DNA of 64,000 bases from an uncultured Eubacterium sp. (GTDB taxonomy: Bacteria > Bacillota > Clostridia > Lachnospirales > Lachnospiraceae). A model generated the notes under the pieces. That model had not been told where the DNA came from, ran no database searches, and worked only from the letters and a program-made list of their open reading frames with translations. This document shows, piece after piece, positions 47,214-56,277 of the stretch. A program made the position numbers and the translations under genes. Within the stretch, counting starts at the first letter, position 1, and each line of letters starts with the position of its first letter. The stretch lies in NCBI GenBank assembly GCA_900548465.1, contig URKY01000003.1, positions 1-64,000 of the forward strand, in the 5' to 3' direction.

Positions 47214-47648
47214 CTACTTTGTTATTTTTTCCAATAAATATTTAGTGAAATTAAGGCTTGGAGACACCTTTTTGACCCGATAGTCGGCACTTTTAACGTC
47301 TGGTATAGTTTTATCTTCATCAAGATAAACAACCTCGTTATTGAACCAAATATATGAAGTCTCTGTTATAGGTATTTCTCCAACATTCATTATCAATACG
47401 GCACTATAATCTGATTGATTAAGACCATATTCCTGTTCCCTAACTTCACCACCGCTCATAGCAATATTTCCCCAAAATTCAACAGGTTTGCTATAAACGA
47501 TTTCTGTTCCTTCTTCAAGTTTGATTACTTCACCATCATTTGTAGTATATGTTTTTATATTTCCCTCTTCGTCTCTAGCGTATCTTGTTACTTCTTGACC
47601 GAATAAGGAATAATACATTTTTCTCTTATTTCTTCTTAATGTCCGCAT
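47214..47648 (-). CDS. Head-closure (stopper-like) neck protein
   Basis: The 144-residue protein includes MYYSLFGQEVTRYARDEEGN, a YGLNQSDYSAVLIMNVGEIP segment and SADYRVKKVSPSLN, which resemble phage head-closure proteins. The start at 47648 has GGAGGTAGACG immediately upstream, inside the holin gene, so the two are coupled. Confidence 0.62.
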   Translation of the reverse strand: MRTLRRNKRKMYYSLFGQEVTRYARDEEGNIKTYTTNDGEVIKLEEGTEIVYSKPVEFWGNIAMSGGEVREQEYGLNQSDYSAVLIMNVGEIPITETSYIWFNNEVVYLDEDKTIPDVKSADYRVKKVSPSLNFTKYLLEKITK

Positions 47649-47844
47649 CGTCTACCTCCGGTAAACCTGCTACTGATGTTGCTAAACTTAAAACCCCTGC
47701 TAATACAGACGCAGATGCAACTACTTTCCAATCTACTGCTGACAAAACCATTGCTGAACCTACAGTTGCAACAAATGTCTGTGCCATTGTCTTTACTGCT
47801 CTTATTCCTGCTTTTTCAAACCATAACTTCCAATCTCTTTTCAT
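47626..47844 (-). CDS. Holin, r1t type
   Basis: The 72 residues contain WFEKAGIRAVKTMAQTFVAT and VDWKVVASASVLAGVLSLAT, the two membrane segments and signature of phage r1t-like holins, which form the lethal membrane lesion. It is next to a TM/coiled-coil partner but far from the amidase. Confidence 0.88.
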   Translation of the reverse strand: MKRDWKLWFEKAGIRAVKTMAQTFVATVGSAMVLSAVDWKVVASASVLAGVLSLATSVAGLPEVDDADIKKK

Positions 47845-47846
47845 AG

Positions 47847-48161
47847 TTATACCTCTTTCTCGTTATTCAAACGTTCAACAAGTTCATTAATTCTCTTATG
47901 GGCTTGTTTTACACTCTCTTCCAATTTAATTATCTTGTCATTATGAGAACTGATTTCACCTCTCATTTCCAACACTTCATCCTTCACTGCATTTATGGAT
48001 TCAGCGATATTGTCTAATTTCATATTTATTCTCGTATCATTTTTGACACGTTCTTCTATGTCCTTAACGTCCGTTCGCTTATTGTTTTTTAACCCCATAA
48101 ATACAGAAAAGCCAAGTGATAGTACACTGACAATAATTGCTGTTGATATTTCAATTGTCAT
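47847..48161 (-). CDS. Hemolysin XhlA-like membrane coiled-coil protein
   Basis: A 104-residue protein with one N-terminal membrane helix (about 7-25) and a long coiled coil (KDEVLEMRGEISSHNDKIIK). It resembles XhlA/holin-associated proteins and is separated from the holin gene by 2 nt. Confidence 0.65.
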   Translation of the reverse strand: MTIEISTAIIVSVLSLGFSVFMGLKNNKRTDVKDIEERVKNDTRINMKLDNIAESINAVKDEVLEMRGEISSHNDKIIKLEESVKQAHKRINELVERLNNEKEV

Positions 48162-48255
48162 ATAAGTACCACCTTTTATTTTTTATTTCGTACACCGCCC
48201 ACCACCGCTATAATGTGTACCCTCTGCAGCCATCTACGACTACGCACAATCTTCT

Positions 48256-48591
48256 TTATAAAATGCCAACATATGGCAATATATTGCTAAAAATTGATTT
48301 TGAAATATAAGCATTCTCGTATTCTCTGTTAACACCGTTTTCAGAATGTGATATTTCTCCTTCTGCTCCTTCTTTGCACATTAAATCAACAACAGCCATA
48401 GCCATTATTGGTATGTACTTCTCCATATCCTTTTCAACTTTTTCTTCACTAAAACTTGAAGGATAATGTCTGTGTTCTTTAAATTTCTGTATCACGAAAT
48501 CAACAATCATTAGAGAAGGTTTTTCCCCTTTAAAATCTGTATCGTTTAGATATTCAATTGTTCTTTGAGTTATTTCTTCTCTAATCATCAT
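48256..48591 (-). CDS. Head-tail adaptor (gp6-like)
   Basis: A 111-residue helical protein (IVDFVIQKFKEHRHYPSSFS, YIPIMAMAVVDLMCKEGAEG) resembling the HK97 gp6/SPP1 gp15 adaptor that joins portal and tail. It follows the capsid gene after a terminator. Confidence 0.78.
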   Translation of the reverse strand: MMIREEITQRTIEYLNDTDFKGEKPSLMIVDFVIQKFKEHRHYPSSFSEEKVEKDMEKYIPIMAMAVVDLMCKEGAEGEISHSENGVNREYENAYISKSIFSNILPYVGIL

Positions 48592-48606
48592 TTATCTCCT
48601 TATAAC

Positions 48607-48631
48607 AAAACCCCCTCGAATTTCGAGGGGG
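48607..48631 (-). terminator. Terminator after the capsid gene
   Basis: CCCCCTCG pairs with CGAGGGGG around a 5-nt loop, then TTTTG leftward. Partial termination would favour capsid over neck genes. Confidence 0.8.
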
Positions 48632-48652
48632 CAATTTCAACCTTATGGTTTC

Positions 48653-49969
48653 TTATGATACTTTTGATGTTACCTTGGCAATTCCTGCCTTAACAGCTCT
48701 ATAGTGTTCGTCACATTCAACTATTAAGATTTCTTTGTTTGAAGCAGCTGTAATATCTGCCTTTCCATCCCAAGCCGGATATGACTTAACGCTTCCTAAA
48801 TAAGCTGGCATTGTACAATCATCTGCCACCTTATACTTATAACTATGTCCTTCTGCTAATGCTGGAGATACAGTGATCTTTGTATCGCCTACTTTAGTTC
48901 CTGCAACGCTTGTTACAAATAAGTTATCAAGACCTGTCTGTCCGTTTGTTGATAATGTTCCGATAACAACTCCATATGGATTTGGTAATACCGGAATAAA
49001 TACACCACTAGCTTTAGTCCATTCAGCAACAGGGTCTTGTGTAGCCCACTGACTAATTGTAATAAACTGCTTTTCGGACATATCAGTAAATGCACCCTGG
49101 GCATCCTCTTCCGGAGTTACACCCCAAAGACCTGTACCAATTCTTCCACCATTTCCTGCAATGTATAATGTGAAAACATTGTCAGGGAAAAATCTCTTGG
49201 ATGTTCTGGTCTTGTTGTCTGCTGATGCAACACCATAAAGGTCATCATTAATTGTTAATGTAATTCCGTGTAAAATATTAAGCAGATTATCAAGCTGTAC
49301 CGGAGTAACAACCATTCCTGCATAATTCACACCATTAACCATTTTGTTAATGCCATTATTCTTAAGCATATAGTTACGCATCTTTGTTGAAAGCATTGCA
49401 GCATTAACAACATATCCTGCATCTAATGCCATTTGAACCATATCGGCAATATCACCTAAAATGTCGTGTTCAGGGTCTTCCCATCCTACAAGTGTTTTCT
49501 TTTTGTTAACACCAAAGTCAATGGTAAAATCAAGACCATTTTCTTTGATTGCCATTTGACCTGTAGACATTACATCCATCTTTGCGATTTCTGTTCTTGT
49601 CTTAACCGAATCGGCAAGTCTTCCCATATCATCGAAAACATATCCAATTAAATTACTTTCACTAACGCCATGGTTAAGTAAAAGTCTTAATCTTTCAGAC
49701 TGATTAATTTTTTCCTTAATCAGTAACTTTTCAGTTGTTACCCTTTCAAATGCTGGTCTAACACCAATTGCAGCTTCTGAATCGAAAGCGTGAACACTTG
49801 CTGCTGTTGGCAAGTCCATACCCTCTGACAGTCTTTCGTATTCTGCTTCTAAATTCTCTGTTTTAACGTCCGGGAAAAGTCTATCTCCAACGTAGTTTCT
49901 TTCAATTGAATAATTTTGTGCAAAATCCAATCTATCCTGATCTGAAATCATTTCTAATACATTAGGCAT
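48653..49969 (-). CDS. Major capsid protein, E-type
   Basis: The 438-residue protein follows the gpE-like family (FAQNYSIERNYVGDRLFPDV, DDMGRLADSVKTRTEIAKMD, GVTPEEDAQGAFTDM). The last ~85 residues (about 350-438, TKVGDTKITVSPALAEGHSY) look like an added Ig-type beta domain, often exposed on the capsid surface. Confidence 0.88.
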   Translation of the reverse strand: MPNVLEMISDQDRLDFAQNYSIERNYVGDRLFPDVKTENLEAEYERLSEGMDLPTAASVHAFDSEAAIGVRPAFERVTTEKLLIKEKINQSERLRLLLNHGVSESNLIGYVFDDMGRLADSVKTRTEIAKMDVMSTGQMAIKENGLDFTIDFGVNKKKTLVGWEDPEHDILGDIADMVQMALDAGYVVNAAMLSTKMRNYMLKNNGINKMVNGVNYAGMVVTPVQLDNLLNILHGITLTINDDLYGVASADNKTRTSKRFFPDNVFTLYIAGNGGRIGTGLWGVTPEEDAQGAFTDMSEKQFITISQWATQDPVAEWTKASGVFIPVLPNPYGVVIGTLSTNGQTGLDNLFVTSVAGTKVGDTKITVSPALAEGHSYKYKVADDCTMPAYLGSVKSYPAWDGKADITAASNKEILIVECDEHYRAVKAGIAKVTSKVS

Positions 49970-49983
49970 TGTTTAATTCCTCC

Positions 49984-50310
49984 TTATTCAAAGTAAATTC
50001 CACTCGCTTTGAGTGCTGTTTTTGCTTCTGCTGATACAGTTACTGGTAAATTTTTCTCAATAATTCTACCTGCAACAATTACAGATATTGGTTTCTTATC
50101 GAAATATGTCATATCAACACTTTCAAATACGATACCCTCTGCTTTTGAATCGTTTGAAGGGAAAATAGTTCCCTGTGCAAGAATATATTTATCCTCTTCA
50201 TTCTTTGTTGCCATAGACTTTAACGCTTGCTTTGTCTTTTGAACTAATCCAACTTCACTAGCCAAGATGTTTCTATCTGTGCTATAAACTTCTGTTCTCA
50301 TATAAGCCAT
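49984..50310 (-). CDS. Head decoration-like protein
   Basis: A 108-residue beta-rich protein (GIVFESVDMTYFDKKPISVI, VAGRIIEKNLPVTV) between scaffold and capsid, the place of gpD-like head-stabilising proteins. Confidence 0.65.
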   Translation of the reverse strand: MAYMRTEVYSTDRNILASEVGLVQKTKQALKSMATKNEEDKYILAQGTIFPSNDSKAEGIVFESVDMTYFDKKPISVIVAGRIIEKNLPVTVSAEAKTALKASGIYFE

Positions 50311-50321
50311 TTTCTTACCTC

Positions 50322-50867
50322 CTAATTTTCAATTACATATTTTTGAGTATATTTTTTTGCATAAGCAGCGCCTTGGCTTTCTCCTTCGCCACCTTTTCCT
50401 TTTCCACCTGTAGGATTAGGTGTGTCTTTTAGGGCGTCCTGCTTTGCTTTTGCTACTGCTGCTGTTTCTCTATCTGAAATAATTTGTGCAAGAGTTTCAA
50501 CATCAAGCGCTCCACCATTAAAATTTTCAACGAGTTTATCGGCATATTCACCTGTAATACCTTTTTCAGCCAATTTGGTACGTGTTTCCATCTCTTTTAT
50601 AGTTCTTTGGGCTTTCTGCTCTCTTTCAATTGCGTCATCACGTTCCTTGTTGGCTTTTTCAATATCGCTTAGGTTTTGGTTCTCCAATTCATCAAGTTTG
50701 GTCTGTAACTCATCCGCCTTATCTGCTTTGGCTTTAAAGGCATCCGCCTTATCTCTTTCCTTTTTAGTTGCTCCATTTACCTGATTAAGATATTGTGTTA
50801 TTGCTTCATCTGTTGGATTTTCAATACCAACTGCTATCAGGTTCTTTTTTGCTTCTTCTCTTGTCAT
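50322..50867 (-). CDS. Capsid scaffolding protein (DUF4355 type)
   Basis: The 181-residue protein is a long acidic/basic coiled coil (KADAFKAKADKADELQTKLD) with a C-terminal capsid-binding end after a Gly-rich linker (NPTGGKGKGGEGESQ). Directly upstream of the decoration and capsid genes. Confidence 0.85.
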   Translation of the reverse strand: MTREEAKKNLIAVGIENPTDEAITQYLNQVNGATKKERDKADAFKAKADKADELQTKLDELENQNLSDIEKANKERDDAIEREQKAQRTIKEMETRTKLAEKGITGEYADKLVENFNGGALDVETLAQIISDRETAAVAKAKQDALKDTPNPTGGKGKGGEGESQGAAYAKKYTQKYVIEN

Positions 50868-50973
50868 AAATTACCTCCAATTCACTACACTTTGTTCTCG
50901 CGGGTCGTTCCGCTGTGACTTTCTCCTATTTAACGCATAGGTGCAAAATTTTTATAAAAAAAGGAGTATTGAT

Positions 50974-52407
50974 TTACTCAACACTCACTTTGTTTTCCTT
51001 TTGTTTTTGGCTTGTATCGGCGTTTTTGGGATATAACACTGACATTCTATCCTTACTTGCGAGATATGTCCTCTCTGCGTCGCTAAATAATCCCACGACC
51101 TTAATAGCAATGCTCTCCTCTATGCCACAATTCAAAAGCATTTGTAATACCTGTGCTTTAACCTGCATATTGTCTAATTTTGAACGTGAAATATGGATTT
51201 CAACATCACTTGCCATTAAATCAAACTCTGAACTTTGCATTATCCTTAATCTATTCAAAATCAATCTCAAAGATTGTCTTTCTGCTCTCTTCCAAACAGG
51301 TTCGGATAATTCGGCTCTCTTTTCAGAATCATAATGTCCATTTCTTAATTCGACAGCTCCCTGCGTATCTCCACCAGTATTCTCCTGTCGGCTTGCCATA
51401 CCTTGGATAACAAGCAACTTTTCATATTGGTCTGATACTGCAACCTGACTTTCTGTCTGATTTAATTCCGATGTAATAATGTCAACGTCAGCATTGTTAT
51501 TACCTTCATTTGATTTAACAACCAATGCTCCCTCTTGCCTCATCGCTAAAAAACTATCTTCATCAACTTCGCAATTGATAAATTTAACCCACGATGATAC
51601 AAATTGTTCAATACCATTAACTCTGTCAGATGCCATTTTGTTGATTTCATCTGTCATTGTTATTGTTATCTCAATGTCGGATAATCGACGGCTGTTATTT
51701 GGGTATTCAACTACCGGAATTGCACCATTACCATTTAATCCACTGTCAATAATTTCATTATTACAGATGATAAAATATTCTGCATTGGTGTATATGTAAT
51801 ACACGGTATCTCCATCTTCATTTTCTCTAATCTGACAAGAAAAAGCCTCTTTACCGTTTGGAAAATACACCATAAACGTATATCTTGGGTCTTCTGTTGA
51901 CAAATAAAATGGCGAATTATCAAGCAATCTGCCTTTTCCTTCATCATTTCCAATAAAGCGGTAAGCTGTACCACATATTGAAGACCATCTCTTTAATTCA
52001 ATATCGTAATAATGCTTATCCTCTTCATCCAACATTACATTTAACTTTTCAACTTGCTTTGACTTGTTATCATCAACGCAATTAAGAATGTATTGTATTG
52101 GTTCTCCTACAATTTCTGCGGTTTTGGTCTCCACAATCATATAAGCAAGGTTTTCAACAATCTTGTTGTTGACCTCTGGACGAGTTGTTTTTCTCCGATA
52201 CAATATCGGCTGGTCGCCTCTGTAATATCTATCCAGATAATCAATCTCTTTTGCGTTTTGGTTGTGTATAGGTAAAGCATTATTTAATTCTTTAACAACA
52301 TTACTTGCGCCTATTCTTCCAGCATTTGTTGTTATAATCTGTCGCCCAAACCTGCATCCTGTTAATGCCGTAAATGGACGTATATTTTTACCACAATATT
52401 TCCACAT
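50974..52407 (-). CDS. Portal protein, SPP1 gp6 type
   Basis: The 477-residue protein has YLDRYYRGDQPILYRRKTTR, NKIVENLAYMIVETKTAEIV and a long C-terminal helix region near 340-420, as in SPP1-type portals. It forms the 12-fold DNA channel. About 100 nt without a gene separates it from the scaffold gene. Confidence 0.88.
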   Translation of the reverse strand: MWKYCGKNIRPFTALTGCRFGRQIITTNAGRIGASNVVKELNNALPIHNQNAKEIDYLDRYYRGDQPILYRRKTTRPEVNNKIVENLAYMIVETKTAEIVGEPIQYILNCVDDNKSKQVEKLNVMLDEEDKHYYDIELKRWSSICGTAYRFIGNDEGKGRLLDNSPFYLSTEDPRYTFMVYFPNGKEAFSCQIRENEDGDTVYYIYTNAEYFIICNNEIIDSGLNGNGAIPVVEYPNNSRRLSDIEITITMTDEINKMASDRVNGIEQFVSSWVKFINCEVDEDSFLAMRQEGALVVKSNEGNNNADVDIITSELNQTESQVAVSDQYEKLLVIQGMASRQENTGGDTQGAVELRNGHYDSEKRAELSEPVWKRAERQSLRLILNRLRIMQSSEFDLMASDVEIHISRSKLDNMQVKAQVLQMLLNCGIEESIAIKVVGLFSDAERTYLASKDRMSVLYPKNADTSQKQKENKVSVE

Positions 52408-52617
52408 TTAATAAAACCTCACTCCACTAGAAGTATTTCGCTTTGGCTTTTTGATAAATTTTGTTGTTTTTCCAAGGCGAGTAGGATTATATTGAACAAT
52501 CCTTCGACATTTTTTACACATTGCTTCTATTGGCAACGTGTCCTTTGTGTTATATTTCATTACCGGATTGCCACATTCAGGACAATCAATGGTAATAATC
52601 TCATTGTTTTCCTTCAT
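52408..52617 (-). CDS. Com-like zinc-ribbon protein
   Basis: Start at 52617 (MKENNEIITIDCPEC) with AAGGA upstream. CPEC...CKKC makes a four-Cys ribbon as in Mu Com-like proteins; a basic tail follows. It directly precedes the portal gene and might act on its translation. Confidence 0.65.
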   Translation of the reverse strand: MKENNEIITIDCPECGNPVMKYNTKDTLPIEAMCKKCRRIVQYNPTRLGKTTKFIKKPKRNTSSGVRFY

Positions 52618-52738
52618 ATAAATTCCTTGCATAAAAAAGACACTCGGCTAAAAGCCAAGCGCCTTTCTGTTCATGTTTTTTATGGATAATTTTTCTAGTT
52701 TAATAATATCAAAAAAAAATGGGACATTTGGGACAACT

Positions 52739-53173
52739 TTAATCTTTCATAAATCTTTGGAACGCTTTTTTTACACCATCCTCCGTATTTCCACCACCAA
52801 TTTTGATAGCAACATACTTCCAAGGCATACGTTCAAAAAATCTAAATCTTATTATTCTGCGCATTTGCGAATCCTCGATTGTTGATACAAACGCCTCCAC
52901 CTCTGCCTTTTGCATCTCTAATTCTGCCATAAGGTTTTCTAAAGTTGACTTTCTTAAGTGTAGTGCAGTTTTAGTCTTGCTGTATGCCGGAAGCGGAATA
53001 CCTTCAACTTTGTAATGCCTTGTGCCACCTTCACCGCCACTAACTGAATCAATTACTGTTCCGTCATCTTCTAATTGTTGTAATTTTCGTTCAAGCCTGC
53101 AAATTTTTAATTTTATTTCATCAATTTCCTTTACTGTATCTATGTACTGCTCCAATACTCTCTTATCAATCAT
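52739..53173 (-). CDS. DUF1492/RinA-ArpU-like regulator
   Basis: The 144-residue protein has an N-terminal coiled coil (DEIKLKICRLERKLQQLEDD) and a C-terminal sigma-4-like HTH (DSQMRRIIRFRFFERMPWKY, NTEDGVKKAFQRF). These proteins commonly activate phage late genes. It overlaps the terminase gene by 1 nt. Confidence 0.75.
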   Translation of the reverse strand: MIDKRVLEQYIDTVKEIDEIKLKICRLERKLQQLEDDGTVIDSVSGGEGGTRHYKVEGIPLPAYSKTKTALHLRKSTLENLMAELEMQKAEVEAFVSTIEDSQMRRIIRFRFFERMPWKYVAIKIGGGNTEDGVKKAFQRFMKD

Positions 53174-54870
53174 TATCCATACCTCCTAAACGGATTTCTT
53201 ACTGCATAAACTGAACTTCCTGAACGTTTACCTATTTTCGCATCACACAATTGTGCCATTGAATCAGGCGCATCATCATGTTTCACTTTGCCCTCAATCT
53301 TGAAAGCCAATATATTTTTCATAAAATCCTTGTACTCTTTGTCTTGGTAAGGGTAATCAAGGAAATAATATTCTCTAATTTCTGGTGCCTTATCAAAAAT
53401 TCTCGCATTTTTGCTTGTGTTATTAGGCGCTGCCTTTCCATAAGAATTAATTTTAAAATCAACTTTTTTCCATTCTTCTTCGCACCACTGACGGTAATCT
53501 GCCGTAGTTTTTGTTTCTTCAAACTGAATAGCATTAATTCTATGCTTCAATGCTTTTTCAACAATTAGTGGTCGTGTTATATATTTATCACCTGCATTGA
53601 AAACAACATCCACAATAAACCCGGTATCGCCATATTGGTAACATATAGGTGCTGAAACATAATCACCACCACCAAAGGCAATATCGACAGCTGAATACAC
53701 TCTGTCGGGTTCTCCCTCCGGTAAATCCTCCGGCTTGAAGTAATTCAAGTTATCCTGCTTAAATAATGTTCCCTGTCTTTCAATTGGTTCTTGTTGTGCT
53801 TGTGCGTACCAGGATGCCATATCATCATTTTCCTCAAATGACGCTCTATCCATTCGATAATCTTCTGTGCTATAGCCTAAGTTATACGGATAATCAAAAT
53901 TACTCTCATCTTTTTCATTCAAAGCAGGAATGACAATTGCTCTCCACCTACGATTTTTGTATTCTGGTCGATTCATTAACAGATCTAATCTTCTGCCCTG
54001 AACGTCCTTAACAGCCCATCTCGTACCCATATTGATAAGTTTGGCTTTTTTCTTAAGACGTTTTTTAAAGTTGTTATCGAAAACCCCCCAAACGGTTTCT
54101 TGTCGATCTATACTTATCGCTTCGGCAATACCGCTGAATAAATCGTCAGCAACTGCTAATCCATTACAGTCACACGCTCCGTTCAATGTTCCGTATATAC
54201 TTCTACACGTAAAAGACGGATAAGTTTTCTTTCTGACTAAATCTATTGTTTCATCCTTTGCATTTGTGGCGCAAATACCACCATTTGTTAAATTATCCGG
54301 GAATATTTCTTTGTACGTGTATGTAGGATCAGTTATAAGTTCGATAAGACCTGTATAGAAGGCATTGGTTATTTTATCGGAATAAGCCGTATATAAATTA
54401 GATAATTCAGAATTTCTACTACCAAACCATAAATAACCAAACTTTACTATTTGTGTCTTTCCCACTCTTGATGGCATGTTAATAAACAATTCATCCAATT
54501 TATCGTCTGCCAAATCTTGTATGCCCTGTGCAACTAATTTCAATGGATTCATTCTTGGTTGATAGAATCTTTCTTCTGGCGGTCTGTTTTTCTCCATATA
54601 CAACATAAAACTTTCAAATCTATATGGTGCTTCAAATAAACATGTTCTCCAAAAAATATTGCCAAATTCTTCGTTTTGCGTCTTTTTGTGTAATTCAATC
54701 GCTCGTCTCTTAATTATTTTCGTATATTTAAAAACCAGATCAGCGTCATTAGGATTATCGGCAAAATGCATGGCGCAAATATCAAGCAAATCACTCAAAT
54801 TGGTTTCAGTAATGCCTGTTTTATTCATTTGCAGCACTATATTTTTGATAACATTTCTATAATCAGACAA
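53173..54870 (-). CDS. terL: Terminase large subunit
   Basis: A motor and nuclease that packages DNA into the head. The ATPase has LFINMPSRVGKTQIVKF (Walker A-like, near 150) and an LAVADDLFSG Walker B region; the nuclease has VYSAVDIAFGGGDYVSAP and ends KHDDAPDSMAQLCDAK. I favour a TTG start at 54870 (565 aa) because AAAGGAGG lies 9 nt upstream; an in-frame TTG at 54942 has no ribosome site. Confidence 0.93.
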   Translation of the reverse strand: MSDYRNVIKNIVLQMNKTGITETNLSDLLDICAMHFADNPNDADLVFKYTKIIKRRAIELHKKTQNEEFGNIFWRTCLFEAPYRFESFMLYMEKNRPPEERFYQPRMNPLKLVAQGIQDLADDKLDELFINMPSRVGKTQIVKFGYLWFGSRNSELSNLYTAYSDKITNAFYTGLIELITDPTYTYKEIFPDNLTNGGICATNAKDETIDLVRKKTYPSFTCRSIYGTLNGACDCNGLAVADDLFSGIAEAISIDRQETVWGVFDNNFKKRLKKKAKLINMGTRWAVKDVQGRRLDLLMNRPEYKNRRWRAIVIPALNEKDESNFDYPYNLGYSTEDYRMDRASFEENDDMASWYAQAQQEPIERQGTLFKQDNLNYFKPEDLPEGEPDRVYSAVDIAFGGGDYVSAPICYQYGDTGFIVDVVFNAGDKYITRPLIVEKALKHRINAIQFEETKTTADYRQWCEEEWKKVDFKINSYGKAAPNNTSKNARIFDKAPEIREYYFLDYPYQDKEYKDFMKNILAFKIEGKVKHDDAPDSMAQLCDAKIGKRSGSSVYAVRNPFRRYG

Positions 54871-54950
54871 TAAAAAACGCCTCCTTTTCACTTCATCAAC
54901 AAGCAAAAGAGACGTTTCTCTGTTCTTCCTGCACATTTGCAAGCAAGCAA

Positions 54951-55124
54951 TTATTTTACAATTTTTTCTTTATGTTTTGTAATTTTTATGCCATTCTTTG
55001 ATGGATAAATACAAACCGTATATTTTTCTCTTATACACTCTGCTATTATATCAGCCTTACTAACAATCTCACCTGTCAAGCCATCGTCAACAGGTGGGTT
55101 CATACAATTTAAAAAATTATCCAT
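54951..55124 (-). CDS. Small hypothetical protein, 57 aa
   Basis: A short ORF with GGAGGTATAA before its ATG, encoding MDNFLNCMNPPVDDGLTGEI and a basic end (KITKHKEKIVK). It lies between terL and tRNA-Asn. Not recognised. Confidence 0.55.
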   Translation of the reverse strand: MDNFLNCMNPPVDDGLTGEIVSKADIIAECIREKYTVCIYPSKNGIKITKHKEKIVK

Positions 55125-55143
55125 TTATACCTCCATTTCATAA

Positions 55144-55215
55144 CTGGCATAGCAGGATTTGAACCTGCAACCTTCGCATTAACAGTGCGCTGAACTACCA
55201 TTGTTCTATATGCCA
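55144..55215 (-). tRNA. tRNA-Asn(GTT)
   Basis: Acceptor TGGCATA/TATGCCA with discriminator G, T-arm GTTCAAAT, anticodon loop CTGTTAA. The anticodon stem has one end mismatch. No encoded CCA. Confidence 0.85.
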
Positions 55216-56098
55216 TTAAAAATATAATTGGACTTTCGCCCTATTTATCATAAATTCAACCATATTCAGTCATAGTGATGATAAGTCTGAACAATAAGTT
55301 GCGACCCTATTGCTTCTTACCACTGTCTAGCACTAACGAGATTGTTTACTCGTAAATTTCACGGCTCATTCAGAATGCTGCATTTTCAGTACTGCCTATC
55401 CGCTACTCTTACAAAACGCTTATGTTATACACCCATCTCTGGATTTCATAGCAAATCGGATTGTGGCTTTTTCTTGATTATTGTCAATTAAGTTAGCCAA
55501 ACTTAATCCTTTTCAAGATTATTTTCCCACCGGGAACGTCTATTACTCCGACCATAAGGTTTTTACTTTTAATTGCTCTATGATAATAAACGATACGCAT
55601 TGTTGTGACTTTGCCACTCCTAATCTGTATTCACACACACATTAAAGATTTGCTGTAAAAACTATCGTTAAGAAGCTATCTCATTCGCTATATCTCTCGG
55701 CAAGGCTGATAAACCTTTCTTCACCGAGGTAATTATATTTTTAATACTTAATACCGGAATTGAACCGATATTTTCAGACTGAAAATCTGACGTCTTACCA
55801 TTAGACCAATTAAGCCAATCACATATGTTTTTTTGTTTAGGAACATATGAAAAACCTAATTTCTCTTTGGAGAAAACACATAGAAAAAACTAATGAAATA
55901 ATGACAATCCATACGTTGAAAAACTTTTCAGAAAAACTTCTCGTATGATTAAGTTTTAGGCATCATGGTGTAAAAATTGGTGCGCTAACATTTTTTGTTA
56001 GCGAAACCTCGCTAGTCTTTGACAACTATTAACAGGGTTTCTCGCCCTACGAGGTACTTTAATTTCAAAGGAGGGCTGATATGTCAAAATCAACCGAA
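55216..56098 (-). ncRNA. Large structured noncoding RNA region (GOLLD/ROOL-like candidate), with embedded tRNA-Glu
   Basis: About 880 nt without an ORF of useful length on either strand, between tRNA-Gln and tRNA-Asn and interrupted by tRNA-Glu. Many perfect stems are visible: 55983-55990/55996-56003 (CGCTAACA), 56006-56011/56050-56055 with inner AGGG/CCCT, 55910-55915/55942-55947, 55822-55829/55842-55849, 55472-55477/55513-55518 enclosing 55487-55494/55500-55507, 55336-55340/55349-55353, 55292-55296/55308-55312 and 55696-55700/55724-55728. Phage location near tRNA genes and total size fit the giant RNAs GOLLD or ROOL. Strand is inferred from the tRNAs and late genes. Exact ends are unknown. 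Confidence 0.6.
55745..55815 (-). tRNA. tRNA-Glu(TTC)
   Basis: Anticodon arm TCAGA-TTTTCAG-TCTGA, T-loop TTCAATT, acceptor GCTTAAT/ATTAAGT with a G-U first pair. It sits in the middle of the structured RNA region. Confidence 0.78.
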
Positions 56099-56170
56099 TT
56101 AGGCTAGTTGGATTCGAACCAACGAATGCAGGAGTCAAAGTCCTGTGCCTTACCGCTTGGCGATAGCCCA
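56099..56170 (-). tRNA. tRNA-Gln(TTG)
   Basis: Anticodon arm CAGGA-CTTTGAC-TCCTG, T-arm GTTGG-TTCGAAT-CCAAC, acceptor TGGGCTA/TAGCCTA with the U1-A72 pair typical of tRNA-Gln. No encoded CCA. Confidence 0.88.
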
Positions 56171-56190
56171 TTATGTATTTAAAAAAATTG

Positions 56191-56277
56191 CTATTTCGAA
56201 AAGTAGTTTTCTATAAGACCTATTCCTATCATAAACATTACGCTTATTATCCATCCATTTTCAAATATTCCTTTCAT
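56191..56277 (-). CDS. 28-residue membrane peptide
   Basis: The ATG has AAAAAGGAGATAAC upstream. The product is one hydrophobic helix (GWIISVMFMIGIGLI) with a short polar tail. It sits just upstream of tRNA-Gln. Function unknown. Confidence 0.5.
   Translation of the reverse strand: MKGIFENGWIISVMFMIGIGLIENYFSK

Noticed and set aside
50974..52407. Possible alternative starts and overlapping plus-strand ORFs in the portal gene
   Set aside because: Plus-strand ORFs here are hydrophobic shadows of the AT-rich coding strand and lack ribosome sites.
56074..56106. Plus-strand mini-ORF (MSKSTELG) with AAAGGAGG upstream
   Set aside because: Eight codons running antisense into tRNA-Gln; the purine run is better explained as part of an RNA stem in the structured region.
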